Shown here: positions 45,798-57,056 of the stretch, piece after piece
Layout of the letters: each line of letters opens with the position of its first letter
Numbering within the stretch: the first letter of the stretch is position 1
Made by a program: the position numbers and the translations under genes
Source of the DNA: Acetivibrio cellulolyticus CD2
GTDB taxonomy: Bacteria; Bacillota; Clostridia; Acetivibrionales; Acetivibrionaceae
Direction of reading: 5' to 3'
DNA: 64,000 nt
Assembly (NCBI RefSeq): GCF_000179595.2
Contig: NZ_JH556653.1
Coordinates: 161,211 to 225,210 of the forward strand
The notes under the pieces: generated by a model
What the model was told of the DNA's origin: nothing
The model's input: only the letters and a program-made list of their open reading frames with translations
Databases searched by the model: none

Positions 45798-48404
45798 TTA
45801 TAACTTAAACAAAATATACATAAACAATGTATACCTGACTATTCCAAGATTCTCTCTTGTTGCTTTTAACACTGGTTGGTAAAAGCTTAAAACCTTATTG
45901 AAATCACTTTGAGTAACCTCTTCAGGGCTGTATCTTGCGTTAACAAATATTTTTGTTATTTCCTCCATCTTATTAGGGAAGAATCTACCAATATTGTCGA
46001 GTCTTTTGGCATGTTCGATAGGTGTTTCTCCTCCTTTGAAATCAGCTTTCTGATACGTCAGGTATTTCATAAAGTAATTATACAGTTCAATTATACCTTC
46101 CCTTGGAGGTAATTTGGCGAAATTAGTAAGAATTCTTTTTCTTCTATGAATATTGAATAATACTATCAAGAATATAATTATTATCACCGCAAGAACAGTG
46201 GAGATAATAATTATAAGCTTGTAGTTGATAGCTTTTGCAGTCACTGTCTGTTGGGGTATGTTTTTTTGGTGGTTAGGAGCACTGCTATTAATTGGTCTGT
46301 TGTTTGCGTTAATTTGGGGTGTCTGACCGGTTGATTTGTTTTCTTTTGTATTATAAAGGTTATTACCGAAGGATGCTGTAGGTTCAAACTGTAACCAGCC
46401 AATACCTTCAAAATAAACCTCAACCCATGCATGTGCCTGTTTGTTTGTGACTTCATAAAGATCGTTATTTATTGGCTGGTAAGGCAGCAAATAACCTTCT
46501 ACATACCTTGAGGGAATTCCTATGCTCCTTGTAAGGATGGCCATGGCCGTTGCAAAATATGTGCAATACCCTTCCTTGTGTTCAAAAAGGAAATAATCAA
46601 CAAAATCATAGTTTTTGGGTGCATCACCTGGTGTAAGGCTATATTTATAGTTTTTCGAAAGGTATTGTTCGATTGCCTTTACCTTATCATAGTCGTTCTT
46701 CTCATTTTGAGTTATAGATACTGCCAGTTCTTTTACTCTTTGGGGAACAGTATCTGGAATAGAAAGATACTTTGAATATATTGAGTTGGAATTGCTCGAT
46801 AATGATTTTAAACTTATAACCCATTCGAAAGGATCAAAACTTTGTTCGTAAGTATTTTGCGAATCAATAATATTAATAAAGTTGGAGGTATTCATATAAG
46901 TCTGTTTGACTTCAGGGGACAGATTTAGTGAAGGGTTAAAATGAGCAGCAATATAGTCTGTAAGTTGATTTTTCATAAGTTCAGTATCCGGAGCCCCTAA
47001 TATCAATTGTTCAATTTCCTGTTCATTTGTATCAATCCATATGTTATCTCCGTTATCATTAACTATGTTTAATACATTGGTTTTAATGTATTTGTTAATT
47101 TTATCTAAACAATGTTCCAAATAGCTATCATAAAGATACCTTTCGCTTACTTTCATTAAATTTTGAAAATCCTTATCACTGTACTTGATGTTATATAGTT
47201 GAAAGGAATAATTGAAACCTTTGCCTAAAGATCTACGTGAGAGCAAAATACCTTCGGGATTGACAAACATATCACTTCTATAGGAAGCCGGGAAGAAGCT
47301 ATAGGCTTTTAATGGCACAAAGAGTGAATTTGTAGTGATGTTTTCATAGCTAATATTAATTTTATCTATTGGGATGTTATGGAGAATATCAGGCGTATAA
47401 CTTTCTAGTGTTTTATGTGAATCATAGAGCAGGGGAAGGCCATGCTCCAATTCATAGGTATCAAAGTTCAGCTTATTATTTTGGTCATTTAAATCAGAGT
47501 ATGAGATATTTGTGTTTACCCATGAATTTCCGGTATATTGATCACTTGAACATCCTTTAAGATATATTACATTTGGTGCCTTTACCTTAAATACAAGTGT
47601 ATCGTCTGGGGTTATATTTCCGCCTAATTTATTGCTGCTGGAACCAAAGCCTGTAGTTGATAGGGAAAAGTAATCCGAGCCAAATATATTAGAGCGATTG
47701 CTAAAGGCAGTGTTTATCTTTTCATCAAGCCATTTCCACTCAATTGGCTTCTGGCTCGCAGGTATAACACTTGTAAGGAAAAGAACAAGCAGAGCTACAG
47801 GTACTGCAAGAATTATAAAACTTGACAGGCTGGCAAAATCATTTGATTCCTGAACGGATTTCTTATTGTATATGTGCAGCAAATAGTAGATTACTATGGA
47901 AATTATAAATGTGTAAAACGAAATATAAGCGTTTTGTGCAAAATAATTGAATATCCATTGTGCGCAGAAAATAGAAATTCCAGTAAGTAAGATTATATGG
48001 AAACTAAACTTTTTAACTGTAAAAATATAAACTGCTAAAGAAAAAACAAAACTGAAAAGCAATGTGAATACAAGCGGAAAAAACTCTTTAATGGATTCCG
48101 TACCATTAATATATCTGTATAACCATACGAAAGGCTCAGTTAAACGATAAATTGACCCGCTAAATAAGGTATATCCTACAAATATACTACTGCCTAAAAT
48201 AATAGCAATTACTGATATTCTGGTCGTCATTCTATTGAAAAAGAGTATTGAAAAAAGCAGGAGGAAAAAAAGGATAACTCCTGTAATCTGAAGCGGTGTA
48301 TATTTAAATAGAAGAGTTGTTATAAAAGGATATACAAAACTAAAACTCATAAGCAACATAAGTATAAGCTTTGCAATATAGTCAAATATTTTTTTTGAAA
48401 ACAT
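45798..48404 (-). CDS. Transglutaminase-like membrane protein (TgpA-like)
   Basis: About six N-terminal membrane segments (to about 220) are followed by a large outer region and the transglutaminase core (about 560-700): YCTYFATAMAILTRSIGIPS with the catalytic Cys, then HAWVEVYFEGIGWLQFEPTA with His and Asp/Glu. Another membrane segment (LIIIISTVLAVIIIIFLIVL) and a DUF4129-like tail end the 868 residues. With the MoxR and DUF58 genes upstream it forms the common trio; the proteins are thought to work together at the cell envelope, but the substrate is unknown. AGGTGAG precedes the start. Confidence 0.88.
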   Translation of the reverse strand: MFSKKIFDYIAKLILMLLMSFSFVYPFITTLLFKYTPLQITGVILFFLLLFSILFFNRMTTRISVIAIILGSSIFVGYTLFSGSIYRLTEPFVWLYRYINGTESIKEFFPLVFTLLFSFVFSLAVYIFTVKKFSFHIILLTGISIFCAQWIFNYFAQNAYISFYTFIISIVIYYLLHIYNKKSVQESNDFASLSSFIILAVPVALLVLFLTSVIPASQKPIEWKWLDEKINTAFSNRSNIFGSDYFSLSTTGFGSSSNKLGGNITPDDTLVFKVKAPNVIYLKGCSSDQYTGNSWVNTNISYSDLNDQNNKLNFDTYELEHGLPLLYDSHKTLESYTPDILHNIPIDKINISYENITTNSLFVPLKAYSFFPASYRSDMFVNPEGILLSRRSLGKGFNYSFQLYNIKYSDKDFQNLMKVSERYLYDSYLEHCLDKINKYIKTNVLNIVNDNGDNIWIDTNEQEIEQLILGAPDTELMKNQLTDYIAAHFNPSLNLSPEVKQTYMNTSNFINIIDSQNTYEQSFDPFEWVISLKSLSSNSNSIYSKYLSIPDTVPQRVKELAVSITQNEKNDYDKVKAIEQYLSKNYKYSLTPGDAPKNYDFVDYFLFEHKEGYCTYFATAMAILTRSIGIPSRYVEGYLLPYQPINNDLYEVTNKQAHAWVEVYFEGIGWLQFEPTASFGNNLYNTKENKSTGQTPQINANNRPINSSAPNHQKNIPQQTVTAKAINYKLIIIISTVLAVIIIIFLIVLFNIHRRKRILTNFAKLPPREGIIELYNYFMKYLTYQKADFKGGETPIEHAKRLDNIGRFFPNKMEEITKIFVNARYSPEEVTQSDFNKVLSFYQPVLKATRENLGIVRYTLFMYILFKL

Positions 48405-48450
48405 TGTCTTCTGCTCACCTCACAACATTTATAGTTTTTACTTTTTATTA

Positions 48451-49659
48451 TTAATCTTGATCATGTTCGAAGATCATTTTTATATTATCACCAACATTGA
48501 TTTTATATGGAGTTACACCAATTTCGGGTAAATCCATCAGGATATCGTTAACAACACTTTCACAAGTCCCGGTTATGCTTTGTGGAGAGATATAAATAAG
48601 ATTTACATCATAACCTAATGCCTTTGTCTTATAAATCTCATCATACAGGTCATAGTCCAGATTGGATGTAAATATCAAAAGTTCTGTCTTTTTAATATTA
48701 CCTCTTGTGTAACTGCTTAAAATGTCCTTAAAATCAATATCCTCCTTAAAACGTACTTTTGCAAGAACGTCATAGATTTTTGTGAATTCCATAGTATTTT
48801 TTGCTTCTATGTCCATGAACCCTTTGGAGTGATAAATCAAGTTAATGGGAATCCAGTTGCAAAGGCAATAGTAAGCAATAGCAACGGTACTTTCAATTAA
48901 TTTATCCTCCAGCATTAAGTTCTGTTCATAGCTGTACTTGTTTTTCTTGAGGTCCAGTATAATAACACAGTTTGTCTTTGAAGTGCCCTCATAGTTTTTA
49001 ACCATTAATTCATTCATCTTTGCAGATAATTTCCAGTGTATCTTTTTTAGGCTGTCACCATAGGCGTACTTTCTGGTATCTGAAATGGTTGTAATATCTT
49101 CATACTGATTATTCAGTATAGTATGCGCTTCTGAAAGATAATTCGTCCTAATGTGAAGACTGTCAAGTTTTATCAAAAGAGGATTAACAGTTATTGTTTT
49201 AGTTATATCAGGTTTGTAGGTAAGCCTGAAAATGCCAAGGTAATCCTCAAATTCAATTGATTTAACACCCACCATGTAGTCACCGCGATACTTGCAGGTC
49301 AGGTTAAATGTATAGGACTTTTTCCTAAAAGGAAACAACGAAAAGTTCTTCGACTGAAATTGTTTTGCAAATATAGTGTCAGAACCATAAAAATTAATCC
49401 TGATATACGGGTAAAGAAATAAATCCTGGTTGTAAATGCTAAAGTTATAGTTAACTGTATCATCCTTTACAACGCTGCGTTTGTCAATTTCTTCGACAAA
49501 TTTAAATCTGGTATAGGCTATAAGTGTAAAGGCAATAGAAATAACAGGGAGAAGGATGATGACATAAAAAAGCATGTAAGGAACCTTACCCCCGAAAAAG
49601 TATATAAATATCAGCGATAGAAAAAATAAAGATATATATAAAATTCTATTCTTTTTCAT
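48451..49659 (-). CDS. DUF58 domain membrane protein
   Basis: Two membrane helices at the N-terminus (ILYISLFFLSLIFIYFFGGK; MLFYVIILLPVISIAFTLIA) precede a soluble part with the DUF58 signature YAYGDSLKKIHWKLSAKMNE and VIILDLKKNK, a vWA-like domain. ATG 49659 overlaps the moxR gene by 14 bases and fits GGTGGAAA; the longer frame to 49716 is less likely. It would be the partner of the MoxR ATPase. Confidence 0.88.
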   Translation of the reverse strand: MKKNRILYISLFFLSLIFIYFFGGKVPYMLFYVIILLPVISIAFTLIAYTRFKFVEEIDKRSVVKDDTVNYNFSIYNQDLFLYPYIRINFYGSDTIFAKQFQSKNFSLFPFRKKSYTFNLTCKYRGDYMVGVKSIEFEDYLGIFRLTYKPDITKTITVNPLLIKLDSLHIRTNYLSEAHTILNNQYEDITTISDTRKYAYGDSLKKIHWKLSAKMNELMVKNYEGTSKTNCVIILDLKKNKYSYEQNLMLEDKLIESTVAIAYYCLCNWIPINLIYHSKGFMDIEAKNTMEFTKIYDVLAKVRFKEDIDFKDILSSYTRGNIKKTELLIFTSNLDYDLYDEIYKTKALGYDVNLIYISPQSITGTCESVVNDILMDLPEIGVTPYKINVGDNIKMIFEHDQD

Positions 49660-50602
49660 AGTTTTCCACCACAGACAGTTTAACCGATTGAAGAATTGAT
49701 CGGATAATTTCTTCACCGGAAATCTTTTTAAGCCGTGCTTCCTGTTTTAGTACAATTCTGTGTGAAAGTACAGGTACAGCCATAAATTTTACATCCTCGG
49801 GCAGGACGAAAGTCCTTCCATTGTAAAAAGCCCAGGCCTGTGCAGCACGGAATAGTGAAAGAGAGCCTCTGGGACTTGCTCCGAGATTGATATCTGAATG
49901 TGATCGAGTTTTAGCCACAATTTCTACTATATAGTCGTTTATTGTCCTGTCTACAAAGACTTGTTTTACTTCGTTTTGAATTAAAATTATATCCTCACCG
50001 GTGGCAACAGGCTTTAAAGCTTGCACAGGATTAGACTTTTGAAACTTGGAAAGTATTAGGCTTTCTTCTACTTTTGAGGGATAACCTATCGAAACCTTCA
50101 TAAAGAACCTATCGAGTTGAGCCTCCGGAAGAGGATAGGTGCCAAGGTATTCGATAGGGTTTTGAGTTGCCAGAACCATAAAAGGTTTTGGAACATAATA
50201 GGTTTCTCCGTCAACTGTAATCTGTTTTTCTTCCATAACCTCAAGCAAACTTGCCTGTGTCTTGGGGGAAGTTCTGTTAATCTCATCTGCAAGTATAATA
50301 TTGCTCATGATACTGCCGGGATGAAACTCAAACTTACCTTCTTTCTGGTTATACATGGTAAATCCTGTTATATCCGACGGCAAAATGTCAGGAGTAAATT
50401 GTATCCTCTTAAAAGAAGCATCAACAGACTTTGACAAGGAAGACACAAGGGTAGTTTTCCCGACGCCGGGAACATCTTCTATCAGAACATGTCCATCACA
50501 AATAAGCGACATTAGAATTAACTCAATAGCATTTTTCTTTCCTACAATAACATTTTCTATATTTTCAACAATTTTTTTTAATAGCTTTACTGATTCATTC
50601 AT
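49646..50602 (-). CDS. MoxR family AAA+ ATPase
   Basis: Walker A GVGKTTLVSSLSKS, Walker B IILADEINRTSPKTQASLLE, sensor NPIEYLGTYPLPEAQLDRFF, and the C-terminal lid (ASPRGSLSLFRAAQAWAFYN) mark a MoxR ATPase. It is thought to act as a chaperone for the vWA-like DUF58 partner encoded next. A GGGGGG site precedes ATG 50602. First gene of a three-gene operon. Confidence 0.94.
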   Translation of the reverse strand: MNESVKLLKKIVENIENVIVGKKNAIELILMSLICDGHVLIEDVPGVGKTTLVSSLSKSVDASFKRIQFTPDILPSDITGFTMYNQKEGKFEFHPGSIMSNIILADEINRTSPKTQASLLEVMEEKQITVDGETYYVPKPFMVLATQNPIEYLGTYPLPEAQLDRFFMKVSIGYPSKVEESLILSKFQKSNPVQALKPVATGEDIILIQNEVKQVFVDRTINDYIVEIVAKTRSHSDINLGASPRGSLSLFRAAQAWAFYNGRTFVLPEDVKFMAVPVLSHRIVLKQEARLKKISGEEIIRSILQSVKLSVVENYEKE

Positions 50603-50818
50603 TGTTTACCCCCCATTAATTCCGTTTATTCTGTTAGTACATATAAGCTCTTTACTCCTCAGATAATTGGTTCTATAATTCTAACACTATTATATAATTT
50701 GATATCAAGTAAAAAAGATAATTATAATCTTATACCCTTTATTATGAATTATATAGTAATTAGTGTATAATTCAATAACGAATTATACCAATATTTTGAC
50801 TTGAAAATATACAAAAAA

Positions 50819-50863
50819 GTTTCACCTGGGAAGTGAAAAATCCTAAGTAATATTTCAACTATT
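50819..50863 (-). repeat. Half copy (A side) of the dispersed element, reversed
   Basis: The minus strand reads AATAGTTGAAATATTACTTA then GGATTTTTCACTTCCCAGG, matching the A half at 18500-18537. It lies directly downstream of the lactate dehydrogenase stop. Confidence 0.5.
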
Positions 50864-50878
50864 CATTAAAATATATTT

Positions 50879-51829
50879 TTACAAATCAAGGGTTTTAATG
50901 ACGGCTTTAAGTGATTCTCCGGATTTTTTAAGCAATTCACTCTCTTTTTCACTCAAATCGACACTAAGTATTCTTTCAATACCATTCCTATTTACGACTG
51001 TAGGTACACTTAAGCATACATTATCGACTCCGTAGTGACCATCTAAAAGACTTGATACAGTAAGAATTGAGTTTTCATTTCTTACGATAGCTTCAACAAT
51101 TCTTCTAACGGCTAGTGCAACCGCATAGTAAGTAGCACCTTTTTTCTTTATGATCTCATAAGCTGCATTTTTTACATTTTCATATATTTCGTTTCTAGAA
51201 AGGCTTTCTTTGCAGCCGTGACAATCGCTGCAGTACTTTTCCATTGGAATACCTGCTATATTGGCAAGACTCCATGTAGCCACCTCTGTATCACCATGTT
51301 CGCCTAAAATGTAAGCATGAACATTTCTAGGGTCAACACCTGTATGATCTCCAAGAAGGTATCTGAACCTTGCACTGTCAAGAACCGTACCGGAACCTAT
51401 AACCTTATTCTTAGGAAAGCCAGAAAGCTTATAGGTAACATAGGTTAGTATATCAACAGGGTTAGTAACCACTAAAAGTATACAGTTGCTGTTGTATTTT
51501 ACAACTTCTCCTATAATGCCTTTAAATATAGCGGTATTTTTTTTGACAAGGTCAATACGTGTTTCTCCTTCTTTTTGATTGGCCCCGGCAGTAATAACAA
51601 CTATATCAGAGTCTTTGCAGTCACTATAATCGCCGCTGTATACTTTGACAGGCCTGACAAAAGGCATTCCATGGTTCATATCCATTACTTCACCTTCAGC
51701 CTTGTCCTTATTTAAATCTATTAATACAATCTCAGATACAAGACCGCTGATCATTAGTGTGTAAGCGGTGGTTGACCCAACGAAGCCTGCACCGACTACA
51801 GTTATTTTCTTGATCATTTTATCTTCCAT
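50879..51829 (-). CDS. ldh: L-lactate dehydrogenase
   Basis: Rossmann motif [29 protein letters not shown], the catalytic His in [14 protein letters not shown] and the substrate Arg segment [12 protein letters not shown]. The Gln in ANQKEGETR marks lactate rather than malate specificity. It reduces pyruvate to L-lactate with NADH in fermentation. AAAAGGAG is nine bases before ATG. Length 316 is normal. Confidence 0.95.
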   Translation of the reverse strand: MEDKMIKKITVVGAGFVGSTTAYTLMISGLVSEIVLIDLNKDKAEGEVMDMNHGMPFVRPVKVYSGDYSDCKDSDIVVITAGANQKEGETRIDLVKKNTAIFKGIIGEVVKYNSNCILLVVTNPVDILTYVTYKLSGFPKNKVIGSGTVLDSARFRYLLGDHTGVDPRNVHAYILGEHGDTEVATWSLANIAGIPMEKYCSDCHGCKESLSRNEIYENVKNAAYEIIKKKGATYYAVALAVRRIVEAIVRNENSILTVSSLLDGHYGVDNVCLSVPTVVNRNGIERILSVDLSEKESELLKKSGESLKAVIKTLDL

Positions 51830-52038
51830 AATTATATTCTCCTTTTATCATTAGTTACCATAAATAAACTTAGGTTACATATATTAAATCTTCCAATTAT
51901 TATATTATACCTTGCTTTACGAAATGTAAAACAAATTGTATATACTTTTTTATATAAAAGATTACATTCAAAACTTTTATTTTGGCATTATAATTGATAT
52001 ACTATAGAGATCGAATTGTAAAAATAGGAGAGTTGTTT

Positions 52039-53274
52039 ATGAATGCTGAAATTCTAGCTGTAGGAACCGAACTACTTATGGGGCAGATTGCAAATACCAA
52101 TGCCCAATACATATCACAGAAATTAAATACCATTGGAGTAAACGTATATTATCACAGTGTTGTAGGCGATAACCCATCAAGGCTCAAAACAGCTCTGGAA
52201 TTGGCTTTTGATCGTTCGGATGTAGTTATTATGACGGGAGGGTTAGGGCCAACTCAGGACGATCTGACAAAGGAAACTGTTGCGGAAATAATGGGAAAAA
52301 AGCTCATATTACATGATGAGAGCCTAAAACAAATAGAGGAATTCTTTAAAAAGATAAACCGCCCAATGGCGAAGAATAACGTAAAACAGGCGTATTTGCC
52401 AGAAGATTGTATAGTGATAAAGAATAACAACGGTACAGCTCCCGGATGTATAATCGAAAAGGAGAATAAGGTGGTAGTTATGCTTCCGGGACCGCCATCT
52501 GAAATGAGACCAATGCTTGATGATACTGTAATACCGTACTTGCAGGAAAAATCAGGAGAAAAGATTGTTTCAAAGTACTTAAGAGTCTTCGGGGTTGGAG
52601 AGTCTTTGCTTGAAGAGAAGATATTAGACCTTATTAATAATCAGAGCAATGTTACTATAGCTACCTATGCGAAAGAAGGAGAAGTAACGGTAAGAATTAC
52701 TACCAAGAATAATGACGAGGAAATGGCATTAAGAGACCTGAATTCTATAGAGAATGAAATTGTGAAAATACTGGGCGATTCCGTCTATAGCAATGAAGAT
52801 AAGGAATTATATGAAGTGGCTTCAAAACTGCTGTTAGAAAAAAAAGTATCAATAGCATTTGCTGAATCGTGCACTGGAGGTCTTATAAGTTCTGTTATCA
52901 CTGATATACCCGGTATTTCAGCTGTTTTTGACCGTTCTGTAGTATCCTACAGCAATAAATCAAAGGTTGAAAGCCTTGGGGTGAAGCAAGAGACTCTTGA
53001 CAACCATGGAGCTGTAAGCAGTGAAACAGCCATAGAAATGGCGGAAGGCATAAGGAAAGTGGCAGGAACTGATTTGGGACTTTCTGTTACCGGAATTGCA
53101 GGACCAGACGGCGGTACAGAAGATAAACCTGTAGGTCTTGTTTATATTGCATTGGCGGGTAAATCAGGAACCCAATGTAAGGAATTAAAGCTTGCCGGCA
53201 ATAGGAAAAGGGTAAGAAATATGACTACATTAAACGCCTTTGATATGATAAGAAGATTGTTAATGAATAACTGA
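52039..53274 (+). CDS. cinA: CinA family protein (nicotinamide-nucleotide amidase)
   Basis: N-terminal MoCF-like domain ([40 protein letters not shown]) and C-terminal PncC deamidase ([40 protein letters not shown]). The two-domain CinA recycles NMN and hydrolyses ADP-ribose. In Gram-positives it is often near recA, as here. TAGGAGAG precedes ATG 52039. Confidence 0.94.
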   Translation: MNAEILAVGTELLMGQIANTNAQYISQKLNTIGVNVYYHSVVGDNPSRLKTALELAFDRSDVVIMTGGLGPTQDDLTKETVAEIMGKKLILHDESLKQIEEFFKKINRPMAKNNVKQAYLPEDCIVIKNNNGTAPGCIIEKENKVVVMLPGPPSEMRPMLDDTVIPYLQEKSGEKIVSKYLRVFGVGESLLEEKILDLINNQSNVTIATYAKEGEVTVRITTKNNDEEMALRDLNSIENEIVKILGDSVYSNEDKELYEVASKLLLEKKVSIAFAESCTGGLISSVITDIPGISAVFDRSVVSYSNKSKVESLGVKQETLDNHGAVSSETAIEMAEGIRKVAGTDLGLSVTGIAGPDGGTEDKPVGLVYIALAGKSGTQCKELKLAGNRKRVRNMTTLNAFDMIRRLLMNN

Positions 53275-53312
53275 AATTTGAATAAAAAGCACCAGTAGTG
53301 GAGGAATTATAT

Positions 53313-54896
53313 TTGGAAAATACACAGAATAAGAAGCTGACAGGAGCTGCGGCTATTGTTATGTCTTCTATAATTTTTAGCAGGTTGACGGGTTTTGTAA
53401 GAGAAGTTCTTGTACCAAGCTTAATTGGAGTCAACCAAGTGGCGGATGCATATAACATTGCATTTAAAGTCACAGGATTAATGTACGACCTTCTTGTTGG
53501 AGGCGCTATATCTGCAGCACTAATTCCCATATTATCCGGATATATTGCTAAAAAAGATGAGGAAAATGGTTGGAAGGCTGTAGGAACTTTTATTAATGTA
53601 ATAATGGTGTCTATGGTTTTCGTTTGTTTTGCAGGAGTTGTTTTTGCACCCCAATTAGTAACTATAATGGCACAGAATAATACCAGGGTTGATATAAATT
53701 TGGCAGTGGAGCTTACTAGAATTTTGTTTCCATCGGTGGCTTTTTTGATGATGGCTGGACTCTCAAACGGAGTTTTAAATGCCTACCAGAGGTTTGCAGC
53801 TGCAGCTTACGGTCCCACTATATATAATTTAGGAAGTGCACTTAGCATTTTTTTGTTTAGCAAAAGCAGGTGGGGAGTCAGAGGTGTTGCTTATGGAGTT
53901 ATGGCAAGTGCTTTTATATATTTTGTCTTCCAGTTTTCATTTGCACGCAGGAATTTCAAATTTTATAGGCCAAAGTTCTACTTAAAGCATGATGGATTCA
54001 GAAAACTGTTTAAGCTGGCAATACCTTCGTTAATGTCTTCAGCGGTTGTGCAGATAAATGCATTGATAACATCTTCTTTTGCTTTGCAGTTTTCAGCTGG
54101 AAGTCTTACAGCACTCAATGTTGCGGACAGAACATGGCAAATGCCTTATGGTGTGTTTGCGCAGGGAATGGGAATAGCAATGCTTCCAAGTTTATCTTCA
54201 GACCTTGCAACGGGAAAAGTTAAAGAGTTTAAGGATACTCTAATGAAAGGTATAAAATCGGTGCTTCTAATGACAATTCCGGCAGGGGTAGGATTTATAG
54301 TACTTAAAGAACCAATCATAAGGACAATATTCAAGTTTACCAATAAGTTTGATGAAGAAGCTGTAATTACTGCCGGTAGTATTCTGATGTTTTTTTCAAT
54401 TGCACTGCTGAGCCAGTCAATTGTGACAATTTTGAACAGAGCCTTCTATGCAGATAATGATACAAAAACGCCCCTTTATATCGGGATAGGCACAATAGTA
54501 CTCAACATGATATTCAGCAGTATATTTATGAAAACAACAAATCTCGGAGTAAGTGGCATGGCTCTTTCGTACTCATTGGTAAGTGCTATAAATGCTGTTT
54601 TGCTGCTTACTATGCTAAATAAAAAGATGAAGGGAATTTATCTGGATAAGCTGTTTTCGTTTCTTGCTAAGGTTATCCCGGCTTCATTAGTCATGGGAGC
54701 TGCTTTGTTTTTATTAAATCTTGTGATACCTGGAGAAGCAAGCTCAAAAATAATCCAATTTATAGATCTCGCATTCGAAATAACTGTTGGTGTAGTTGTC
54801 TATTTTGCAGTAGTTCTGCTGTTAAAAGTTGAGGAAGCCGATAGTTTTAAAAACATGATTGTAAGTAAATTAAAGAAAACCGCAAAACGGCAATGA
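53313..54896 (+). CDS. murJ: Lipid II flippase MurJ (MviN family)
   Basis: About fourteen membrane segments and the opening IIFSRLTGFVREVLVPSLIG with YNIAFKVTGLMYDLLVGGAI, GMGIAMLPSLSSDLATG and RAFYADNDTKTPLYIGIG identify MurJ. It moves lipid II for peptidoglycan synthesis. TTG 53313 is eight bases after GGAGG; the GTG at 53298 overlaps that site. Confidence 0.92.
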   Translation: MENTQNKKLTGAAAIVMSSIIFSRLTGFVREVLVPSLIGVNQVADAYNIAFKVTGLMYDLLVGGAISAALIPILSGYIAKKDEENGWKAVGTFINVIMVSMVFVCFAGVVFAPQLVTIMAQNNTRVDINLAVELTRILFPSVAFLMMAGLSNGVLNAYQRFAAAAYGPTIYNLGSALSIFLFSKSRWGVRGVAYGVMASAFIYFVFQFSFARRNFKFYRPKFYLKHDGFRKLFKLAIPSLMSSAVVQINALITSSFALQFSAGSLTALNVADRTWQMPYGVFAQGMGIAMLPSLSSDLATGKVKEFKDTLMKGIKSVLLMTIPAGVGFIVLKEPIIRTIFKFTNKFDEEAVITAGSILMFFSIALLSQSIVTILNRAFYADNDTKTPLYIGIGTIVLNMIFSSIFMKTTNLGVSGMALSYSLVSAINAVLLLTMLNKKMKGIYLDKLFSFLAKVIPASLVMGAALFLLNLVIPGEASSKIIQFIDLAFEITVGVVVYFAVVLLLKVEEADSFKNMIVSKLKKTAKRQ

Positions 54897-54943
54897 TTTT
54901 TTGGGATTCCCATAAATTATTCAGTTAAAAAATACAAAAGATG

Positions 54944-54972
54944 TTGACTCCAAAAAATGATTAGTGTATAAT
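54944..54972 (+). promoter_or_regulatory. Sigma-A promoter of recA
   Basis: TTGACT (54944-54949), 17-base spacer, TATAAT (54967-54972): near-consensus. Confidence 0.85.
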
Positions 54973-54981
54973 AAAATACAA

Positions 54982-54993
54982 GAACACATGTTC
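54982..54993 (+). promoter_or_regulatory. LexA (SOS) box
   Basis: GAACACATGTTC fits the Gram-positive LexA consensus GAAC-N4-GTTC and lies just after the -10, at the start of transcription, so LexA should repress recA until DNA damage. Confidence 0.9.
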
Positions 54994-55019
54994 GATGTTT
55001 GTTTTAGGAGGATGAAGAG

Positions 55020-56072
55020 ATGATTGAAAAGAAAAAAGCATTGGAAATGGCATTAGGGCAGATTGAGAAGCAGTTTGGTAAGGGTGCTGTTATGAAATTA
55101 GGTGAGAACACCCATATGAATGTAGAGACAATACCTACTGGTGCCATGGGACTTGACATTGCATTGGGTGTTGGTGGAGTTCCAAGGGGAAGAATAGTTG
55201 AAGTATTTGGACCTGAGTCTTCCGGTAAGACAACAGTTGCTCTGCATATAATTGCAGAAGCTCAAAAAGCAGGTGGAGAAGCAGCATTTATTGATGCTGA
55301 ACATGCATTAGATCCTGTATATGCAAAGAAACTTGGCGTTAATATAGATAATTTGATTGTATCCCAGCCTGATACCGGTGAACAGGCTTTAGAAATTGCT
55401 GAAGCATTGGTAAGGAGTGGAGCAATAGATGTAATAGTTATTGACTCGGTAGCAGCATTAGTTCCCAAAGCAGAAATAGACGGTGAAATGGGAGATTCTC
55501 ACATTGGACTTCAAGCAAGGCTTATGTCCCAGGCGTTGAGAAAGTTGTCAGGGGTTATAAGCAAATCGAAAACCACTGCTATTTTTATAAATCAGTTAAG
55601 AGAAAAAGTAGGTATAATGTTCGGTAATCCTGAGACTACTCCGGGCGGACGAGCTTTGAAGTTTTATGCTTCAGTAAGACTGGATGTTAGAAGAATTGAA
55701 TCCATCAAACAAGGTACTGAGGTTATTGGTAACAGAACAAAGGTTAAGGTTGTAAAGAATAAGGTTGCTCCTCCTTTTAAAGAAGCTGAGTTTGATATTA
55801 TTTATGGAAAAGGTATTTCTAAGGAAGGCAGTATTTTAGATGTTGCAGTTAGTTTAGATATTGTCAATAAGAGTGGTGCATGGTTTGCGTACAATAATCA
55901 AAAGATCGGACAGGGAAGGGAAAATGCAAAACAATTTTTGATGGAGAATACTGCAATAATGAGTGAGATCGATGCTAAGATAAGAGAAAATTATAATCAA
56001 GCTTTTATCAAGAGTATAGATGCCCATATTGAAGAAGACGACGAAGATGCTGATTTAGAACCGGAAGATTAA
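55020..56072 (+). CDS. recA: Recombinase RecA
   Basis: Walker [55 protein letters not shown] and an acidic C-terminus ([13 protein letters not shown]). It forms the filament for strand exchange and triggers LexA cleavage. 350 residues. GGAGG precedes ATG; it is under the SOS box at 54982. recX is downstream. Confidence 0.98.
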   Translation: MIEKKKALEMALGQIEKQFGKGAVMKLGENTHMNVETIPTGAMGLDIALGVGGVPRGRIVEVFGPESSGKTTVALHIIAEAQKAGGEAAFIDAEHALDPVYAKKLGVNIDNLIVSQPDTGEQALEIAEALVRSGAIDVIVIDSVAALVPKAEIDGEMGDSHIGLQARLMSQALRKLSGVISKSKTTAIFINQLREKVGIMFGNPETTPGGRALKFYASVRLDVRRIESIKQGTEVIGNRTKVKVVKNKVAPPFKEAEFDIIYGKGISKEGSILDVAVSLDIVNKSGAWFAYNNQKIGQGRENAKQFLMENTAIMSEIDAKIRENYNQAFIKSIDAHIEEDDEDADLEPED

Positions 56073-56090
56073 TAAAATCTTTGTAGCGGA

Positions 56091-56121
56091 AATAGGCACC
56101 TATTTAAGGTGCCTTATTTTT
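56091..56121 (+). terminator. Intrinsic terminator of recA
   Basis: AATAGGCACC pairs with GGTGCCTTATT, followed by TTT. The gap to recX (56122-56346) is AT-rich without further signals. Confidence 0.75.
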
Positions 56122-56346
56122 GACTACTTTACTGGTAAGTTTCGTATATTTGTATTTTAATATGGGGTTGACTATCTAAAATAATAATTTGATTTATTCA
56201 CAGCTTTGAAGTAAAATGAAAGAAACCCATAATTATGTATAATTTACACTATATATATTCTATTATGCAAGTATTTAAAAGTATAAATGAAATGTTACAT
56301 ATGGATTGAAAATTAACACATTTAATTTTTATTTAGGTGATTATTA

Positions 56347-56982
56347 ATGATTATTACTTCGTTTGAAAAAAATAAAAAAAATAAGGATATGGTATCGGTA
56401 TTCATAGATTCTCAGTATTCGTTTTCACTTCCTGAGGAGGAATACATAAGGCTTGGGCTTTATGAAAAAAATGAAATTACTGATGAAGAACTAAGCTATA
56501 TAAAAAAAGAAGTATTACTTAAAAGTGCTAGATCCAAGGCTATTAAGTATCTTTCTTTTAAGCTTCTAAGTGAAAAAGAACTATTTATCAAATTGCAGTC
56601 TATAGGATTTGATGAAGAAACAATCATAAGTTTATTGGATGATCTTAAAGCTATGGGTTATATAAATGACAAGATATATGCTCAGAAATTTGTCTTTGAG
56701 CGCAGCAAACTTAAGCCAAAGTCGAAAAAAATGCTTAAAATCGAACTAAGTACAAGAGGGATATCTGACGATATTATTGATGAAGTTTTAGATAACTTTG
56801 AATATGATGAATTGACGATTATTGGAAGATTAATCAGAAAGAAGTTTGGTAAGTATGATTTATCTGATCCGAAAATCGAGATAAAAGTAATGTCTTTTTT
56901 GATGCACAGAGGTTTTAGCATGGATATGATCAAACAAGGAATTTTAAACATAATTCAGGAAGAGAAAGATAGCTGTTCATAA
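56347..56982 (+). CDS. recX: RecX, RecA regulator
   Basis: Three-helix repeats typical of RecX: SARSKAIKYLSFKLLSEKEL, DDLKAMGYINDKIYAQKFVF, and LKPKSKKMLKIELSTRGISD, with an N-terminal extension of about 50 residues common in Firmicutes. It limits RecA filament growth. It follows recA behind a terminator. Confidence 0.88.
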   Translation: MIITSFEKNKKNKDMVSVFIDSQYSFSLPEEEYIRLGLYEKNEITDEELSYIKKEVLLKSARSKAIKYLSFKLLSEKELFIKLQSIGFDEETIISLLDDLKAMGYINDKIYAQKFVFERSKLKPKSKKMLKIELSTRGISDDIIDEVLDNFEYDELTIIGRLIRKKFGKYDLSDPKIEIKVMSFLMHRGFSMDMIKQGILNIIQEEKDSCS

Positions 56983-57034
56983 CTCTACTATATAGGTATA
57001 TTTTAGCATTCCATAATAACTTGAAGTAAGTAAA

Positions 57035-57056
57035 AATTTATATAAGTAAAAATTTT
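57035..57056 (+). repeat. Left 22-bp direct repeat flanking IS30 copy 1
   Basis: The 22 bases are identical to 58435-58456 on the other side of the element and begin AATTTATATAAG. They look like a target duplication. The sequence itself is built of two short AAGTAAAAATTT units. Confidence 0.75.
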